A model generated the notes under the pieces. That model was not told the DNA's origin and ran no database searches. It saw only the letters and a program-made list of their open reading frames with translations. 64,000 nucleotides of DNA from Schinkia azotoformans LMG 9581 (lineage in GTDB: Bacteria > Bacillota > Bacilli > Bacillales > Bacillaceae_J): positions 1 through 64,000 of the forward strand of contig NZ_AJLR01000146.1 in assembly GCF_000307855.1 (NCBI RefSeq), read 5' to 3'. Shown here piece by piece: positions 1-9,853 of the stretch. Position 1 is the stretch's first letter. Every line of letters starts with the position of its first letter. Made by a program: the position numbers and the translations under genes.

Positions 1-19
1 TCGAATCCCGTACGGGTCA
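1..19 (+). tRNA. tRNA 3' end, probably tRNA-Glu (partial)
   Basis: The first bases contain most of a T-loop (TCGAAT), the 3' half of the T stem (CCCGT), a 7-base acceptor strand (ACGGGTC) and a discriminator A. This agrees with the 3' end of Bacillus tRNA-Glu as I remember it. No CCA is encoded after the discriminator. The anticodon lies outside the window, so the amino acid is an inference. A terminator follows after three bases, which makes this the last gene of its transcript. Confidence 0.7.
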
Positions 20-22
20 TAG

Positions 23-60
23 AAAAAGATCAAGAGATAATTCTTGATCTTTTTGTTTTT
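23..60 (+). terminator. Rho-independent terminator after the tRNA
   Basis: A perfect 13-bp stem (AAAAAGATCAAGA with TCTTGATCTTTTT) closes a 6-base loop and is followed by further T residues. It would end the tRNA transcript. Confidence 0.9.
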
Positions 61-81
61 TATAAATGTTGATTTTAGAAA

Positions 82-185
82 ATGATTCCCACCCCAAGCT
101 CCATACAGCAAACCCGGGAATCCAAGCCCCCGTATGATTCCCACCCAAGGCTCCAAACCACAACACCGGGAATCAAAGCATGTGA
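82..185. repeat. Two imperfect 52-bp tandem units with inverted 7-bp arms
   Basis: Two units start at 82 and 134 with ATGATTCCCACCC and share most of their length. Each has GATTCCC near its start and GGGAATC about 30 bases later, so each could fold into a hairpin. More ATTCCC words follow to about 260. The stretch is unusually rich in C on the + strand compared with its AT-rich flanks. The rest of the region before addB (186-349) holds only a possible -10 element, TATAAT at 267-272. An open frame across it has no ribosome binding site and looks non-coding. Confidence 0.6.
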
Positions 186-349
186 ATCAGCCCGATTCTC
201 TCATTCCCATTCAGAATTCCCTTCACTTCACAACTCCAATTATTTTTTCAGTCATTCCCATAATGGTATAATAATTTACAGCATAACCATTCATCAGAAT
301 TCATGAATCAATCAACATTCATTCAATTTAGCAAGTAGGGGGGAGAATT

Positions 350-3300
350 ATGTCATCGTTACGATTTGTCCTAGGACGTTCGGGGAGCGGAAAATCAACC
401 TTTTTATTAAACGAGGTTATCGATAAACTAGAGCAAGACCCGTTAGGCCCACCAATCATCTATCTAGTACCCGACCAAATGACCTTTCAAATAGAATATC
501 AATTAATAAATACACCAGGATTACATGGTATGATCCGTTCGCAAGTGTTTAGTTTTACGCGCTTAGCTTGGAGGATATTACAAGAAACGGAAGGCTTTAG
601 CCGCTTTCATCTTAATAGTGTCGGCCTACATATGCTTCTTCGGAAAATTGTAGAGCACCGCAAGGATGAACTGAAGGTGTTTACAAGAGCTGCCGATCAA
701 AACGGTTTTATCAAACAGCTTGAAGAAATGATCGCAGAATTTAAGCGGTATTGTATTACTCCGGAACTCCTTCAAGAAAAAAGTGTGGAGCTTTCTCACA
801 CAGATAATAGTAATTCCAATAAAGAAATATTAGCTAATAAACTTAATGACTTTCAGTTAATTTATCATGATTATGAAAGTCATTTATTGGTGCATTATGT
901 GGATTCCGAGGATTACCTTCGCCTTTTAGCTGAAAAGATATCAAAGTCCGAGGAACTAAAAGGCGCAGACGTGTACATTGATGGATTCCATAGTTTTACA
1001 CCGCAGGAATTGGAGGTTCTTAGCGAGTTGTTAAAGCAGTGTAACAGTGTTACCGTTGCTCTTACACTTGACCCAACTGATCTTCATCAGGATATCCATG
1101 ATTTAAATTTATATCGAATGACAGTTAGTACATACTTTAGCATCTTAAATTCTGCTAAGGAGAACAACATAGGGCTTGAAAAACCTGTGCTTTTGAATGA
1201 GCCGTTCAGGTTTATAAAATCACCAGCACTGCATCATCTTGAACAGCATTACGACAGCCGTCCAAGTGTTAAGTTTTCTGATAAAGCCGCAACAACTGAT
1301 AAAACAACCAATGCAAACAAGACTGACAAACCAACAGAAAATCTAGCGATTAACATCAATGCCGCTGTCAACCGCCGCGCTGAGGTCGAAAGTGTTGCTC
1401 GAGAAATTTTGCATATAGTAAAAACTAAAAACTACCGTTGGCGTGATTTCGCTATTTTATTAAGAGACAGCCACTCCTACCATGATCTTTTAAAAACTGT
1501 TTTTGAGGATTACCATATTCCATTGTTTTTAGATCAAAAACGATCAATGTTAAATCATCCGCTCATTGAATTTATCCGTTCATCGTTGGACGTAATTCAA
1601 GGTGGATGGCGCTACGAACCTATCTTTCGATGTGTCAAAACGGATGTACTGTTTCCGTTTGACAGTAATAGAGACCGAATCCGTGAAGATATGGATCAGT
1701 TTGAAAATTATGTGTTGGCTTACGGGATTCAGGGGAAGCGTTGGACTGATAAAAAGCCATGGGAATATAGACGTTTCCAAGCGGTTGAGGGCCAAAGTAT
1801 CCCTAAAACAGATAAAGAAAAAGATTACGAGAAAAAAATCAATAAGTTACGCAGCTTAATCACAGAACCTTTCCTTGCATTCGAGAAGAATTCAAAAAAA
1901 GCTAAAACTGGCCGTGATTATTGTGAGGCACTTTATTACTTTTTAGAAGGATTACAAATTCCGGATAAAGTGAATCGACTTTGCATTGAGGCCGAGGAAG
2001 CTGGCAACTTAACCGAATCAAGAGATCATAGTCAAGTATGGCAATCTGTCCTTGATCTTCTAGACCAAATGGCATCCTTAATGGGGGAGGAAGAGCTTTC
2101 CTTCGATCTTTTCCGTAAAATGATACATTCCGGCTTGGAAAGTATGCATTTTGCGACGGTACCACCAGCCATGGATCAAGTGTTGGTTGGAGATATGGAA
2201 CGCTCCCGTTTTTCAAATATAAAATGTACATTCATTCTTGGGGTGAATGATGGCGTCATTCCATTAAAACCCGTAGAAGAGGGAGTTGTAACCGAAGAAG
2301 AAAGAGAGTTTTTAGCAAGTACCGGCTTCACATTAGCACCCGGAAGTAAGCAGCAGCTCTTGGATGAACAATTTTTAATTTATCTTGCTTTAACGAGTGC
2401 TTCAGAGTTACTGTATTTAAGCTATCCAATGGCTGATGATGAAGGGAAATCTCTTGTTCCATCGATTTTATTTAATCGTCTTAAAGACCTTTTCCCGGCA
2501 TTAAAAGAAAACCTCATCTTAAACGAGCCGAATGAGGAAGCACCGGAGCAGCAGCTGAACTATATAACAAATCCTAAAAAGACGATGTCCTATTTGTCAC
2601 TTCAGCTGCAAAATTGGAAAAGGGGTTATCCTGTTCATGAATTATGGTGGGACGTTTATAACTGGATCTCTGAACAAGAAAAGTGGGAAAATTACGGTAA
2701 AAAGGTGTTAGGAAGTTTATTTTTCATTAACACTACCAAAAAACTTCCTGAGGATATTAGTCGTGAATTATATGGTGAGGAAATAAAAGCAAGTGTGTCA
2801 CGAATGGAGCTTTTCCAGTCCTGTCCATATTCCCACTTTATTTCGTATGGGCTGCGTTTAGAAGAGCGGCAAATTTTCCGGCTTGAAGCACCGGATATCG
2901 GACAGTTATTCCATGCAGCTTTAAAATTGATTACGGATATCATTCAACAAAATGATTTGAATTGGTCGAACCTTACGAGAAAACAATGTGAGCAGCTAGC
3001 CTTTGAGGCGGTAGAACGGTTGGCTCCAAACATTCAAAAAGAAATATTGCTGAGTTCAAATCGCTTTCATTACATTAAAAGAAAGCTGCAGCAGGTCGTT
3101 GGACGGGCCTCCATCGTATTAAGTGAGCATGCCAAAATAAGTGGTTTTGAACCGATCGGTCTTGAGTTGTCTTTCGGACCAAAGGGGCCGTTATCACCGC
3201 TCCGGTTTACATTGAAAAATGGCTGCACAATGGAGGTTGTTGGCAGAATTGACCGAGTTGATAAATCTGCCGGCGAAAATGGCGTTTACCTCCGAGTGAT

Positions 3301-3919
3301 TGATTACAAGTCAAGCCAAAAAGCTTTGAATCTGACAGAGGTTTATTATGGGCTTGCCTTACAAATGCTGACCTATCTTGATGTTGTGATCACTAATTCA
3401 AAGCAGTGGATTGGTACAGAAGCCTCTCCGGCTGGAGTACTATATTTCCATGTTCATAATCCAATGCTTAATAAGTCTACTATTCCAACATTTGAAGAGA
3501 TTGAAAAAGAAATCTATAAACGATTTAAAATGAAAGGTTTGCTTGTTGCTGACCAAGAATCGATCCGTCTTATGGACCGATCACTTGAGACAGGCTATTC
3601 GGATGTTATTCCAGTTGCTTTGAAAAAAGACGGTGGCTTTTATAGCAATTCCTCCGTTGCTAGCGGGAAGGATTTTGACCATATTAGGAGCTTTGTCCGT
3701 ACAAAAATTCGAGACATTGGCACAGCGATCACAGATGGAGTTATTGATATTGAACCGTATAAAATGAAAAATCACACCCCATGTGCATTTTGTTCCTATA
3801 AATCGATATGTCAATTTGACCGTTCATTCCAAGAGAACAAATATAATATTTTAATTCCTGAAAAAAATGAAGATATCTTAGAAAAAATTCGTATGGAGGG
3901 AGGAAAAGACCTTGAATAA
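350..3919 (+). CDS. addB: ATP-dependent helicase/deoxyribonuclease subunit B (AddB)
   Basis: Subunit B of the AddAB helicase-nuclease, the Gram-positive counterpart of RecBCD. It resects double-strand breaks and prepares ends for RecA, recognising Chi. The 1189-aa protein has a Walker A motif (GRSGSGKS, residues 9-16), a C-terminal RecB-type nuclease domain with a VIDYKS motif, and four cysteines placed as in the known AddB iron-sulfur staple: one in 'SCPYSHF' and three in the C-terminal 'CAFCSYKSIC'. Length is close to B. subtilis AddB (about 1166 aa). ATG 350 follows a strong GGGGGGAG site. It overlaps addA by 8 bp, implying translational coupling. Confidence 0.97.
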   Translation: MSSLRFVLGRSGSGKSTFLLNEVIDKLEQDPLGPPIIYLVPDQMTFQIEYQLINTPGLHGMIRSQVFSFTRLAWRILQETEGFSRFHLNSVGLHMLLRKIVEHRKDELKVFTRAADQNGFIKQLEEMIAEFKRYCITPELLQEKSVELSHTDNSNSNKEILANKLNDFQLIYHDYESHLLVHYVDSEDYLRLLAEKISKSEELKGADVYIDGFHSFTPQELEVLSELLKQCNSVTVALTLDPTDLHQDIHDLNLYRMTVSTYFSILNSAKENNIGLEKPVLLNEPFRFIKSPALHHLEQHYDSRPSVKFSDKAATTDKTTNANKTDKPTENLAININAAVNRRAEVESVAREILHIVKTKNYRWRDFAILLRDSHSYHDLLKTVFEDYHIPLFLDQKRSMLNHPLIEFIRSSLDVIQGGWRYEPIFRCVKTDVLFPFDSNRDRIREDMDQFENYVLAYGIQGKRWTDKKPWEYRRFQAVEGQSIPKTDKEKDYEKKINKLRSLITEPFLAFEKNSKKAKTGRDYCEALYYFLEGLQIPDKVNRLCIEAEEAGNLTESRDHSQVWQSVLDLLDQMASLMGEEELSFDLFRKMIHSGLESMHFATVPPAMDQVLVGDMERSRFSNIKCTFILGVNDGVIPLKPVEEGVVTEEEREFLASTGFTLAPGSKQQLLDEQFLIYLALTSASELLYLSYPMADDEGKSLVPSILFNRLKDLFPALKENLILNEPNEEAPEQQLNYITNPKKTMSYLSLQLQNWKRGYPVHELWWDVYNWISEQEKWENYGKKVLGSLFFINTTKKLPEDISRELYGEEIKASVSRMELFQSCPYSHFISYGLRLEERQIFRLEAPDIGQLFHAALKLITDIIQQNDLNWSNLTRKQCEQLAFEAVERLAPNIQKEILLSSNRFHYIKRKLQQVVGRASIVLSEHAKISGFEPIGLELSFGPKGPLSPLRFTLKNGCTMEVVGRIDRVDKSAGENGVYLRVIDYKSSQKALNLTEVYYGLALQMLTYLDVVITNSKQWIGTEASPAGVLYFHVHNPMLNKSTIPTFEEIEKEIYKRFKMKGLLVADQESIRLMDRSLETGYSDVIPVALKKDGGFYSNSSVASGKDFDHIRSFVRTKIRDIGTAITDGVIDIEPYKMKNHTPCAFCSYKSICQFDRSFQENKYNILIPEKNEDILEKIRMEGGKDLE

Positions 3920-6900
3920 TGAACTTAAAAAACCAGAAAACAGCACATGGACGGACGACCAATGGCGGGCAATCGCCACAAGCGGGAAGGATATACTCGT
4001 TGCGGCGGCAGCTGGGTCAGGTAAAACAGCGGTCTTGGTTGAACGAATTATTAAAAAAATCACGTCCGTCAATAACCCTGTTGATGTCGATCGCTTATTA
4101 GTCGTTACGTTTACGAATGCAGCTGCAGCTGAAATGAGAAAAAGAATTGGCGAAGCGTTGGAAAAAGAAATTGCTAAATCTCCTTCCTCTCTCCATTTGC
4201 GCAGACAATTGACACTATTAAACCGAGCATCCATTTCGACGCTCCATTCATTCTGTCTCAACGTATTGCGAAAATATTATTACTATATTGATTTGGATCC
4301 TGGCTTTCGTATTGCAGATGAAACAGAAGCAGAACTGTTGATGGAAGAAGTAATGGAGGAGCTTTTTGAGGAGCAATATAGTTTAGAAAACAATGAGTGT
4401 TTCTATGATTTAGTTGATCGATACAGTGATGACCGTAGTGATATAGAATTGCAGCTCTTAATTAGAAAATTATACGATTTCTCCCGTTCCTATCCATGGC
4501 CTACTGAATGGTTGGAGCAAATCGTTCAGGCCTATGATATTGATGATATAAGTGAGATTGATGAATTATCATGGATGAAGGATCTAAGAGAGGATATCAA
4601 AATTCAACTGCAAGGATGTAGGGAGCTCCTAAATCGTGCTTTGGAAATAACGAAACAGCCCGGAGGACCTGCTCCCTATGCTGATAATATCAATCTTAAC
4701 CAACAACTAATCCAAGACCTTCTATTCGCAAGTGAACAGTCATGGCAAAACATTTATGAAGTCATGCAAACAGCGTCTTTTGGTAAACTTAAGCCTTGTA
4801 AAGGTGATGAATATTTAAAAACCATGCAGGAAAATGTGAAGGGTCTTCGCGAAAAAGCAAAGGATCAATTTGAAAAAATAAAAGACGAGCTTTTCAGCCG
4901 CAAACCTGAGTATTTTCTTAAGGATATTCAGGAGATGAAACCGGTTGTTGAAACATTAATTGAGCTCGTTAAAGAATTTTCAAATCGCTATGAAATAGTA
5001 AAAAAAGAAAAAGGAATTGTCGACTTTGCAGATTTAGAGCATTTTTGTTTGCAAATTTTGAAGAACGAAATGTCAACGGCTGGCGGGCTTGTACCCTCCG
5101 AGGTAGCCGAAAGCTACAGAGATTTATTTCAAGAGGTGCTGGTGGATGAATACCAGGATACAAACTTAGTTCAGGAAACAATTATTAAATTAGTGTCCTG
5201 CTCTAATAATTTATTTATGGTAGGCGATGTGAAGCAGTCGATTTATCGTTTCCGGTTAGCAGAACCACATCTATTTCTGACAAAATATAGATTGTTCCAA
5301 AAAGAAGATTCTGAAGAATGCGCAGGAATTCGGATTGATTTGTCAAAAAACTTCCGTAGCCGTGCTGAAGTATTAGTGGGAACGAATTTTATTTTTAAGC
5401 AGATCATGAATAAAACTGTTGGAGAAATTGAGTACGATGATGATGCGGAGCTAAAGCTAGGGAATCTGAATTACCCTGAATCCGAAGAGACAAAAGCCGA
5501 ACTTCTCTTGATCGATCGGAAAGACAAGTCAACTGAGAAAGAGGTAAATGACGACGGGGATGATGAGGACGAATCAATCTCAGCGGATATAGTAGAATTG
5601 GAAACTGTTCAATTAGAGGCGAGGGTTATAGGTTTAAAAATAAAAGAATTAATAGAAAAGCCTTATAAAGTGACAGATAAAAGCGGGAACGAGCGAAACG
5701 TAACGTATCGTGATATTGTCATTCTATTACGGTCGATGCCATGGGCGGAAACGATTATGGAAGAATTTAAGGAGCTTGGAATTCCGGTATATGCCGAGCT
5801 TTCTACTGGCTATTTTGAAGCAACAGAAGTTACGGTGATGCTTTCCCTTTTAAAGATAATCGATAATCCGTATCAGGATATCCCATTAGCCGCTGTCCTC
5901 CGTTCACCGATTGTCGGCTTAACGGAAGAACAGCTGGCAATGATTCGAATTCACGATAAAAATAATGGTTTTTTTGAGAGTGTAAAAAGCTATATCAGAT
6001 CTGGTGCCAATCATGAATTAGCCGGAAAACTAGATTTATTTTACAAAGAATTAAAGGCATGGAGAACAAGAGCAAGGCAAGGGGCTTTATCTGAATTGAT
6101 TTGGCAGTTATACAGGGATACAGGGTATTTTGATTATGTTGGTGGTCTAGCTGGTGGAAAACAGCGTCAAGCTAACTTACGGGCTCTTTATGATCGGTCA
6201 AAGCAATATGAGGAAACGTCTTTCCGTGGCTTATTCCGTTTCTTGAGATTTATAGAACGTATGCAGGACCGCGGGGAAGATTTAGGAACGGCTAGAGCTC
6301 TTGGAGAGCAAGAGGATGTCGTCCGGATGATGACGATTCATAAAAGTAAAGGTTTGGAGTTTCCAATTGTTTTCGTAGCGGGTCTTGGCCGACAATTTAA
6401 TATGCAGGATCTACGAAAAAAAGTGCTGTTGCATAAAGAACTCGGATTTGGCTCTAAGCTTGTTAATCCCAAGCTTCGTATTACATATCCAACGCTGCCT
6501 CTTCTTGCGATGAAACGACGGCTGCAAATGGAGCTGTTAGCTGAAGAAATGCGTGTTCTCTACGTTGCCCTGACAAGAGCAAAAGAAAAACTCTACCTTG
6601 TCGGCACTGTAAAGGATATGGAGAAAACGATGGATAAGTGGAATAGTGAAATAGACGAGGACGAATGGTTATTACCGGATTATGTGCGGGCAAAAGCAAA
6701 ATGTTATTTAGACTGGATTGGACCAGCCTTAATCCGTCACCCAGATTGTACCGTATTAAGCGCCAAAGAATATGCCAACGAAATTTCTTCCCATTCTTCT
6801 AAATGGGAGGTCAATGTTCTAAATGCCGAAAACTTTCCTAAGGATTCAAGTGAATCTGTGAAACAAAATTTAGAATTACTAAGCGATATTGAAAATTGGC

Positions 6901-7652
6901 GGGCTGTCCCAATCGAAAGCGCAATGAAAAATGATGTTTATCATCAACTTTCATGGAACTATCCATTTATGCAAGCACAAATCAAACGCTCGAAGCAATC
7001 CGTATCTGAGATAAAATCTAGAAAACAAGTGACCGATGCGTATGCGGATACAGCATTAATCCAAAGGTTCCGGGCCCCATTACAGGATCGCCCAAAGTTT
7101 TTACAGCAGAAATCGTTAACGGCCGCTGAAAAAGGAACGGCAATGCATATGGTGATGCAGCATATTGATTTACGTGCAGAAATCACACCTGAATCGCTGG
7201 CTAATTTACTAGCATCGATGGTGATTAAGGAGCTATTAACTGAAGAACAAAGTACAGTAATTGAAATAGACAGTATCATTCAGTTTTTTGAAACTCCGTT
7301 AGGACAACGATTAGTAAAGGCGGATAAGGTTCGTCGTGAAGTACCTTTTAGCTTGGCACTTCCTGCGAAAGATGCCTATCCTGATTGGGCGGAGGAGGAT
7401 ACTGCCCATGTTTTAGTTCAAGGGGTTATGGATTGCGTTTTTAAAGATGATAATGGAGTCGTGCTAATCGATTATAAAACCGATACAATTACCGGCCGTT
7501 TTAAAAATGAGGAAATTGCCAAGAAAACATTGGAAGAACGCTATCGTTTGCAAATTGATTTATACGCAAAGGCACTTCAGGACATTTGGAAGCTGCCATC
7601 TGTCGAAAAATATCTATTTTTGTTTGATGGAAGCCTTTTGATTGAAATGTAG
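3912..7652 (+). CDS. addA: ATP-dependent helicase/nuclease subunit A (AddA)
   Basis: Subunit A of AddAB, a UvrD/Rep-type superfamily 1 helicase with a C-terminal nuclease. It drives 3'-5' unwinding of broken ends. Visible are Walker A (AAAGSGKT, residues 32-39), Walker B (VDEYQDTN), the GDVKQSIYRFR motif, the MTIHKSKGLEFP helicase motif, and the nuclease motif VLIDYKTD near the C-terminus. At 1246 aa it is close to B. subtilis AddA (about 1232 aa). The start is TTG 3912, inside the end of addB and preceded by GGAGGGAGG. In B. subtilis sbcD and sbcC follow; here a terminator follows instead. Confidence 0.97.
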   Translation: MNNELKKPENSTWTDDQWRAIATSGKDILVAAAAGSGKTAVLVERIIKKITSVNNPVDVDRLLVVTFTNAAAAEMRKRIGEALEKEIAKSPSSLHLRRQLTLLNRASISTLHSFCLNVLRKYYYYIDLDPGFRIADETEAELLMEEVMEELFEEQYSLENNECFYDLVDRYSDDRSDIELQLLIRKLYDFSRSYPWPTEWLEQIVQAYDIDDISEIDELSWMKDLREDIKIQLQGCRELLNRALEITKQPGGPAPYADNINLNQQLIQDLLFASEQSWQNIYEVMQTASFGKLKPCKGDEYLKTMQENVKGLREKAKDQFEKIKDELFSRKPEYFLKDIQEMKPVVETLIELVKEFSNRYEIVKKEKGIVDFADLEHFCLQILKNEMSTAGGLVPSEVAESYRDLFQEVLVDEYQDTNLVQETIIKLVSCSNNLFMVGDVKQSIYRFRLAEPHLFLTKYRLFQKEDSEECAGIRIDLSKNFRSRAEVLVGTNFIFKQIMNKTVGEIEYDDDAELKLGNLNYPESEETKAELLLIDRKDKSTEKEVNDDGDDEDESISADIVELETVQLEARVIGLKIKELIEKPYKVTDKSGNERNVTYRDIVILLRSMPWAETIMEEFKELGIPVYAELSTGYFEATEVTVMLSLLKIIDNPYQDIPLAAVLRSPIVGLTEEQLAMIRIHDKNNGFFESVKSYIRSGANHELAGKLDLFYKELKAWRTRARQGALSELIWQLYRDTGYFDYVGGLAGGKQRQANLRALYDRSKQYEETSFRGLFRFLRFIERMQDRGEDLGTARALGEQEDVVRMMTIHKSKGLEFPIVFVAGLGRQFNMQDLRKKVLLHKELGFGSKLVNPKLRITYPTLPLLAMKRRLQMELLAEEMRVLYVALTRAKEKLYLVGTVKDMEKTMDKWNSEIDEDEWLLPDYVRAKAKCYLDWIGPALIRHPDCTVLSAKEYANEISSHSSKWEVNVLNAENFPKDSSESVKQNLELLSDIENWRAVPIESAMKNDVYHQLSWNYPFMQAQIKRSKQSVSEIKSRKQVTDAYADTALIQRFRAPLQDRPKFLQQKSLTAAEKGTAMHMVMQHIDLRAEITPESLANLLASMVIKELLTEEQSTVIEIDSIIQFFETPLGQRLVKADKVRREVPFSLALPAKDAYPDWAEEDTAHVLVQGVMDCVFKDDNGVVLIDYKTDTITGRFKNEEIAKKTLEERYRLQIDLYAKALQDIWKLPSVEKYLFLFDGSLLIEM

Positions 7653-7672
7653 ATGTTATATAACAATTTACT

Positions 7673-7724
7673 AAAAACTCGTATTACAGTTGGTTGCATT
7701 TACCAAGTAATACGAGTTTTTTAT
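7673..7724 (+). terminator. Terminator after addA
   Basis: A 15-bp stem (AAAAACTCGTATTAC with GTAATACGAGTTTTT) around a 19-base loop, followed by T residues, ends the addBA operon. Confidence 0.9.
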
Positions 7725-7779
7725 TTAGCGAATTCTGTCTAATGGTGTAAATATTTTATTTCAACCTAAAATAAGCTGC

Positions 7780-7794
7780 TTGAAAGCGTATTAT
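7780..7794. promoter_or_regulatory. cre-like site (CcpA) upstream of acsA
   Basis: TTGAAAGCGTATTAT agrees with the Bacillus cre consensus WTGNAANCGNWNNCW except for the C at position 14. It lies about 117 bp before acsA, a gene that CcpA regulates in B. subtilis. No clear SigA promoter could be fixed around it. Confidence 0.5.
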
Positions 7795-7910
7795 TCTTTT
7801 GTAAGAAATTTATAAAATTTTGTGAACATTTTAAAGAATATTTAAAGTTTTGTCGATATGTGGTAGTGTTATATAACAAGAGAAAATCTTATTATTGGGG
7901 GTCAGGGGAT

Positions 7911-9632
7911 ATGACAACGAACGCAATGACAAATGAAGTACTATTGATTGATGAAACAGCAAATCTAAAAAATTATGATGAAGCAGTTGCCAATTTTGAC
8001 TGGAAAGAGATTGAGAAGACGTTTACTTGGTACCAAACAGGAAAGGTTAACATGGTTTACGAAGCAATCGACCGTCACGTAAACAATGGAAAAGCGGATC
8101 AAACTGCCTTGTTTTTTACAGATGGTGTCCGTGATGAAGCCTATACTTATCAGGATATCCAAAAGCTTTCAAGTCAATTTGCGAACGGATTGCGTTCATA
8201 TGGTGTGGAAAAAGGGGATCGCGTCTTTATTTTCATGCCTCGTACACCGGAATTGTATATTTCGCTTTTAGGAATTATTCGTATGGGGGCGATCGCAGGT
8301 CCGTTGTTTGAAGCGTTTATGGAGGAAGCTGTAAAAGACCGTTTGAGTGATAGTGGAGCGGTAGCAGTTGTAACAACACCTGCCTTACTAGAACGGATTC
8401 CAGTTGATGAACTACCTGAATTAAAACATGTCATTTTAGTAGGCGGAGAAGAGACAACAGCTGATAATCAAGTTTTATATCAAGATTTAATGAGCAAGTC
8501 TGATGAATATACAATTGAATGGGTAGACCGTGAAACGGGTATGCTGCTTCATTATACGTCAGGATCTACGGGAAAACCAAAAGGGGTTCTTCAAGTACAT
8601 GATGCCATGATTCATCAATACCTAGCAGGAAAATGGACGTATGACCTTCGCGAGGGCGATGTATATTGGTGTACAGCTGACCCAGGCTGGGTAACTGGAA
8701 CTTCAGCAGGTATGTGGTCACCTTGGTTAAATGGTGTAACCGCTGTTCTCCGTGGCGGACGTTTTAAAGCTGAAGAGTGGTTCCAAACGCTAGAAAAGTA
8801 TGGTGTAAATGTTTGGTTCAGTGCACCAACAGCTTTACGAATGATCATGGCAGCAGGAAATGAGCTTCCGAAGAAATATGATTTATCAAAGCTGCGCCAT
8901 ATCCTTTCAGCTGGCGAACCATTAAATCCTGAAGTTGTTCGTTGGGGATTAGAGGTATTAAATCATCGGATTCATGACAACTGGTGGATGACTGAAACTG
9001 GTTCTTGTATTTGTGCGAACTTCCGTTGTAACCCAATTCGCCCTGGTTCAATGGGCAAGCCGCTTCCAGGCATTACACTTTCCATCGTTGATGACCAAGG
9101 AAATGAATTACCGGCAAACAGAATGGGCAACTTGGCGATTAAACCAAAATGGCCGGCAATGGTACGAGCTATTTGGAATAACCAAGAGAAGTATGATCAA
9201 TATTTTGAAACTGGCTGGTTTGTAACTGGTGACTCTGCTTACAAGGATGAGGATGGCTACTTCTGGTTTGAGGGCCGTGTGGACGATGTTATCAATACAT
9301 CTGGTGAGCGTGTTGGACCATTTGAGGTTGAGAGCAAGCTTGTAGAACATCCGGCTGTTGCTGAGGCAGGAGTAATTGGTGTCCCTGACCCAGTTCGCGG
9401 TGAAGTAATTAAAGCATTCATTACACTTCGTGAAGGTTTCGTTGATAGTGATGAATTAAAAGAAGAAATTCGTTCATTTGTTAAAACACGTTTAGCTGCA
9501 CATGCCGCACCAAGAATGATTGAGGTTCGTGAAACAATTCCTAAGACAAGATCAGGAAAAATCATGCGCCGTGTCCTAAAGGCATGGGAGCTTGGTCTAC
9601 CAACAGGCGACCTATCAACAATGGAAGACTAA
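7911..9632 (+). CDS. acsA: Acetyl-CoA synthetase, AMP-forming
   Basis: Activates acetate to acetyl-CoA through acetyl-AMP in the cytoplasm. The ANL-family P-loop YTSGSTGKPKGV is near residue 215 and the catalytic lysine near residue 549, in PKTRSGKIMRR. That lysine is the residue acetylated by AcuA in B. subtilis. ATG 7911, after a GGGGGTCAGGGG stretch, gives 573 aa, matching B. subtilis AcsA (572 aa). An in-frame GTG at 7860 would add 17 residues but has no ribosome binding site. The acuABC genes that sit beside acsA in B. subtilis are not in this window. It is monocistronic, with a terminator directly behind it. Confidence 0.93.
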   Translation: MTTNAMTNEVLLIDETANLKNYDEAVANFDWKEIEKTFTWYQTGKVNMVYEAIDRHVNNGKADQTALFFTDGVRDEAYTYQDIQKLSSQFANGLRSYGVEKGDRVFIFMPRTPELYISLLGIIRMGAIAGPLFEAFMEEAVKDRLSDSGAVAVVTTPALLERIPVDELPELKHVILVGGEETTADNQVLYQDLMSKSDEYTIEWVDRETGMLLHYTSGSTGKPKGVLQVHDAMIHQYLAGKWTYDLREGDVYWCTADPGWVTGTSAGMWSPWLNGVTAVLRGGRFKAEEWFQTLEKYGVNVWFSAPTALRMIMAAGNELPKKYDLSKLRHILSAGEPLNPEVVRWGLEVLNHRIHDNWWMTETGSCICANFRCNPIRPGSMGKPLPGITLSIVDDQGNELPANRMGNLAIKPKWPAMVRAIWNNQEKYDQYFETGWFVTGDSAYKDEDGYFWFEGRVDDVINTSGERVGPFEVESKLVEHPAVAEAGVIGVPDPVRGEVIKAFITLREGFVDSDELKEEIRSFVKTRLAAHAAPRMIEVRETIPKTRSGKIMRRVLKAWELGLPTGDLSTMED

Positions 9633-9645
9633 TATAAAAATAAAG

Positions 9646-9680
9646 TGAGGCTACTCCTTATGGGGTAGCCTCATTTTTTT
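9646..9680 (+). terminator. Terminator after acsA
   Basis: TGAGGCTAC pairs perfectly with GTAGCCTCA around a 10-base loop, followed by seven or more T residues. Confidence 0.9.
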
Positions 9681-9810
9681 TACTATACAACTTGTACACT
9701 TATTTTGTTAAATCAATCATTAATTAAAAAATCTTTGCATAAAACATAATATGTTGTAAGAAAATTATAAATTTTCGTTGTATTCTAACTAAAACGATGT
9801 TATCATCAAT

Positions 9811-9825
9811 TGGTAAACGCTTTCA
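9811..9825. promoter_or_regulatory. cre-like site (CcpA) upstream of the LIV/acyl-CoA ligase operon
   Basis: TGGTAAACGCTTTCA fits the cre consensus except at the second position (G for T). It lies 29 bp upstream of the first gene's TTG start. At that position it would block or repress transcription when glucose is present. The TATAAT at 9835-9840 is too close to the ribosome binding site to be a useful -10. Confidence 0.5.
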
Positions 9826-9853
9826 ATTCTGTTATATAATAGGAGGGGGAAAA

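Noticed and set aside
82-306. 74-codon open frame over the C-rich repeats
   Set aside because: No ribosome binding site, composition dictated by the tandem units, no recognisable protein.
9835-9840. TATAAT as the -10 of the LIV operon
   Set aside because: It touches the AGGAGG ribosome binding site, so the transcript would begin inside or after that site.
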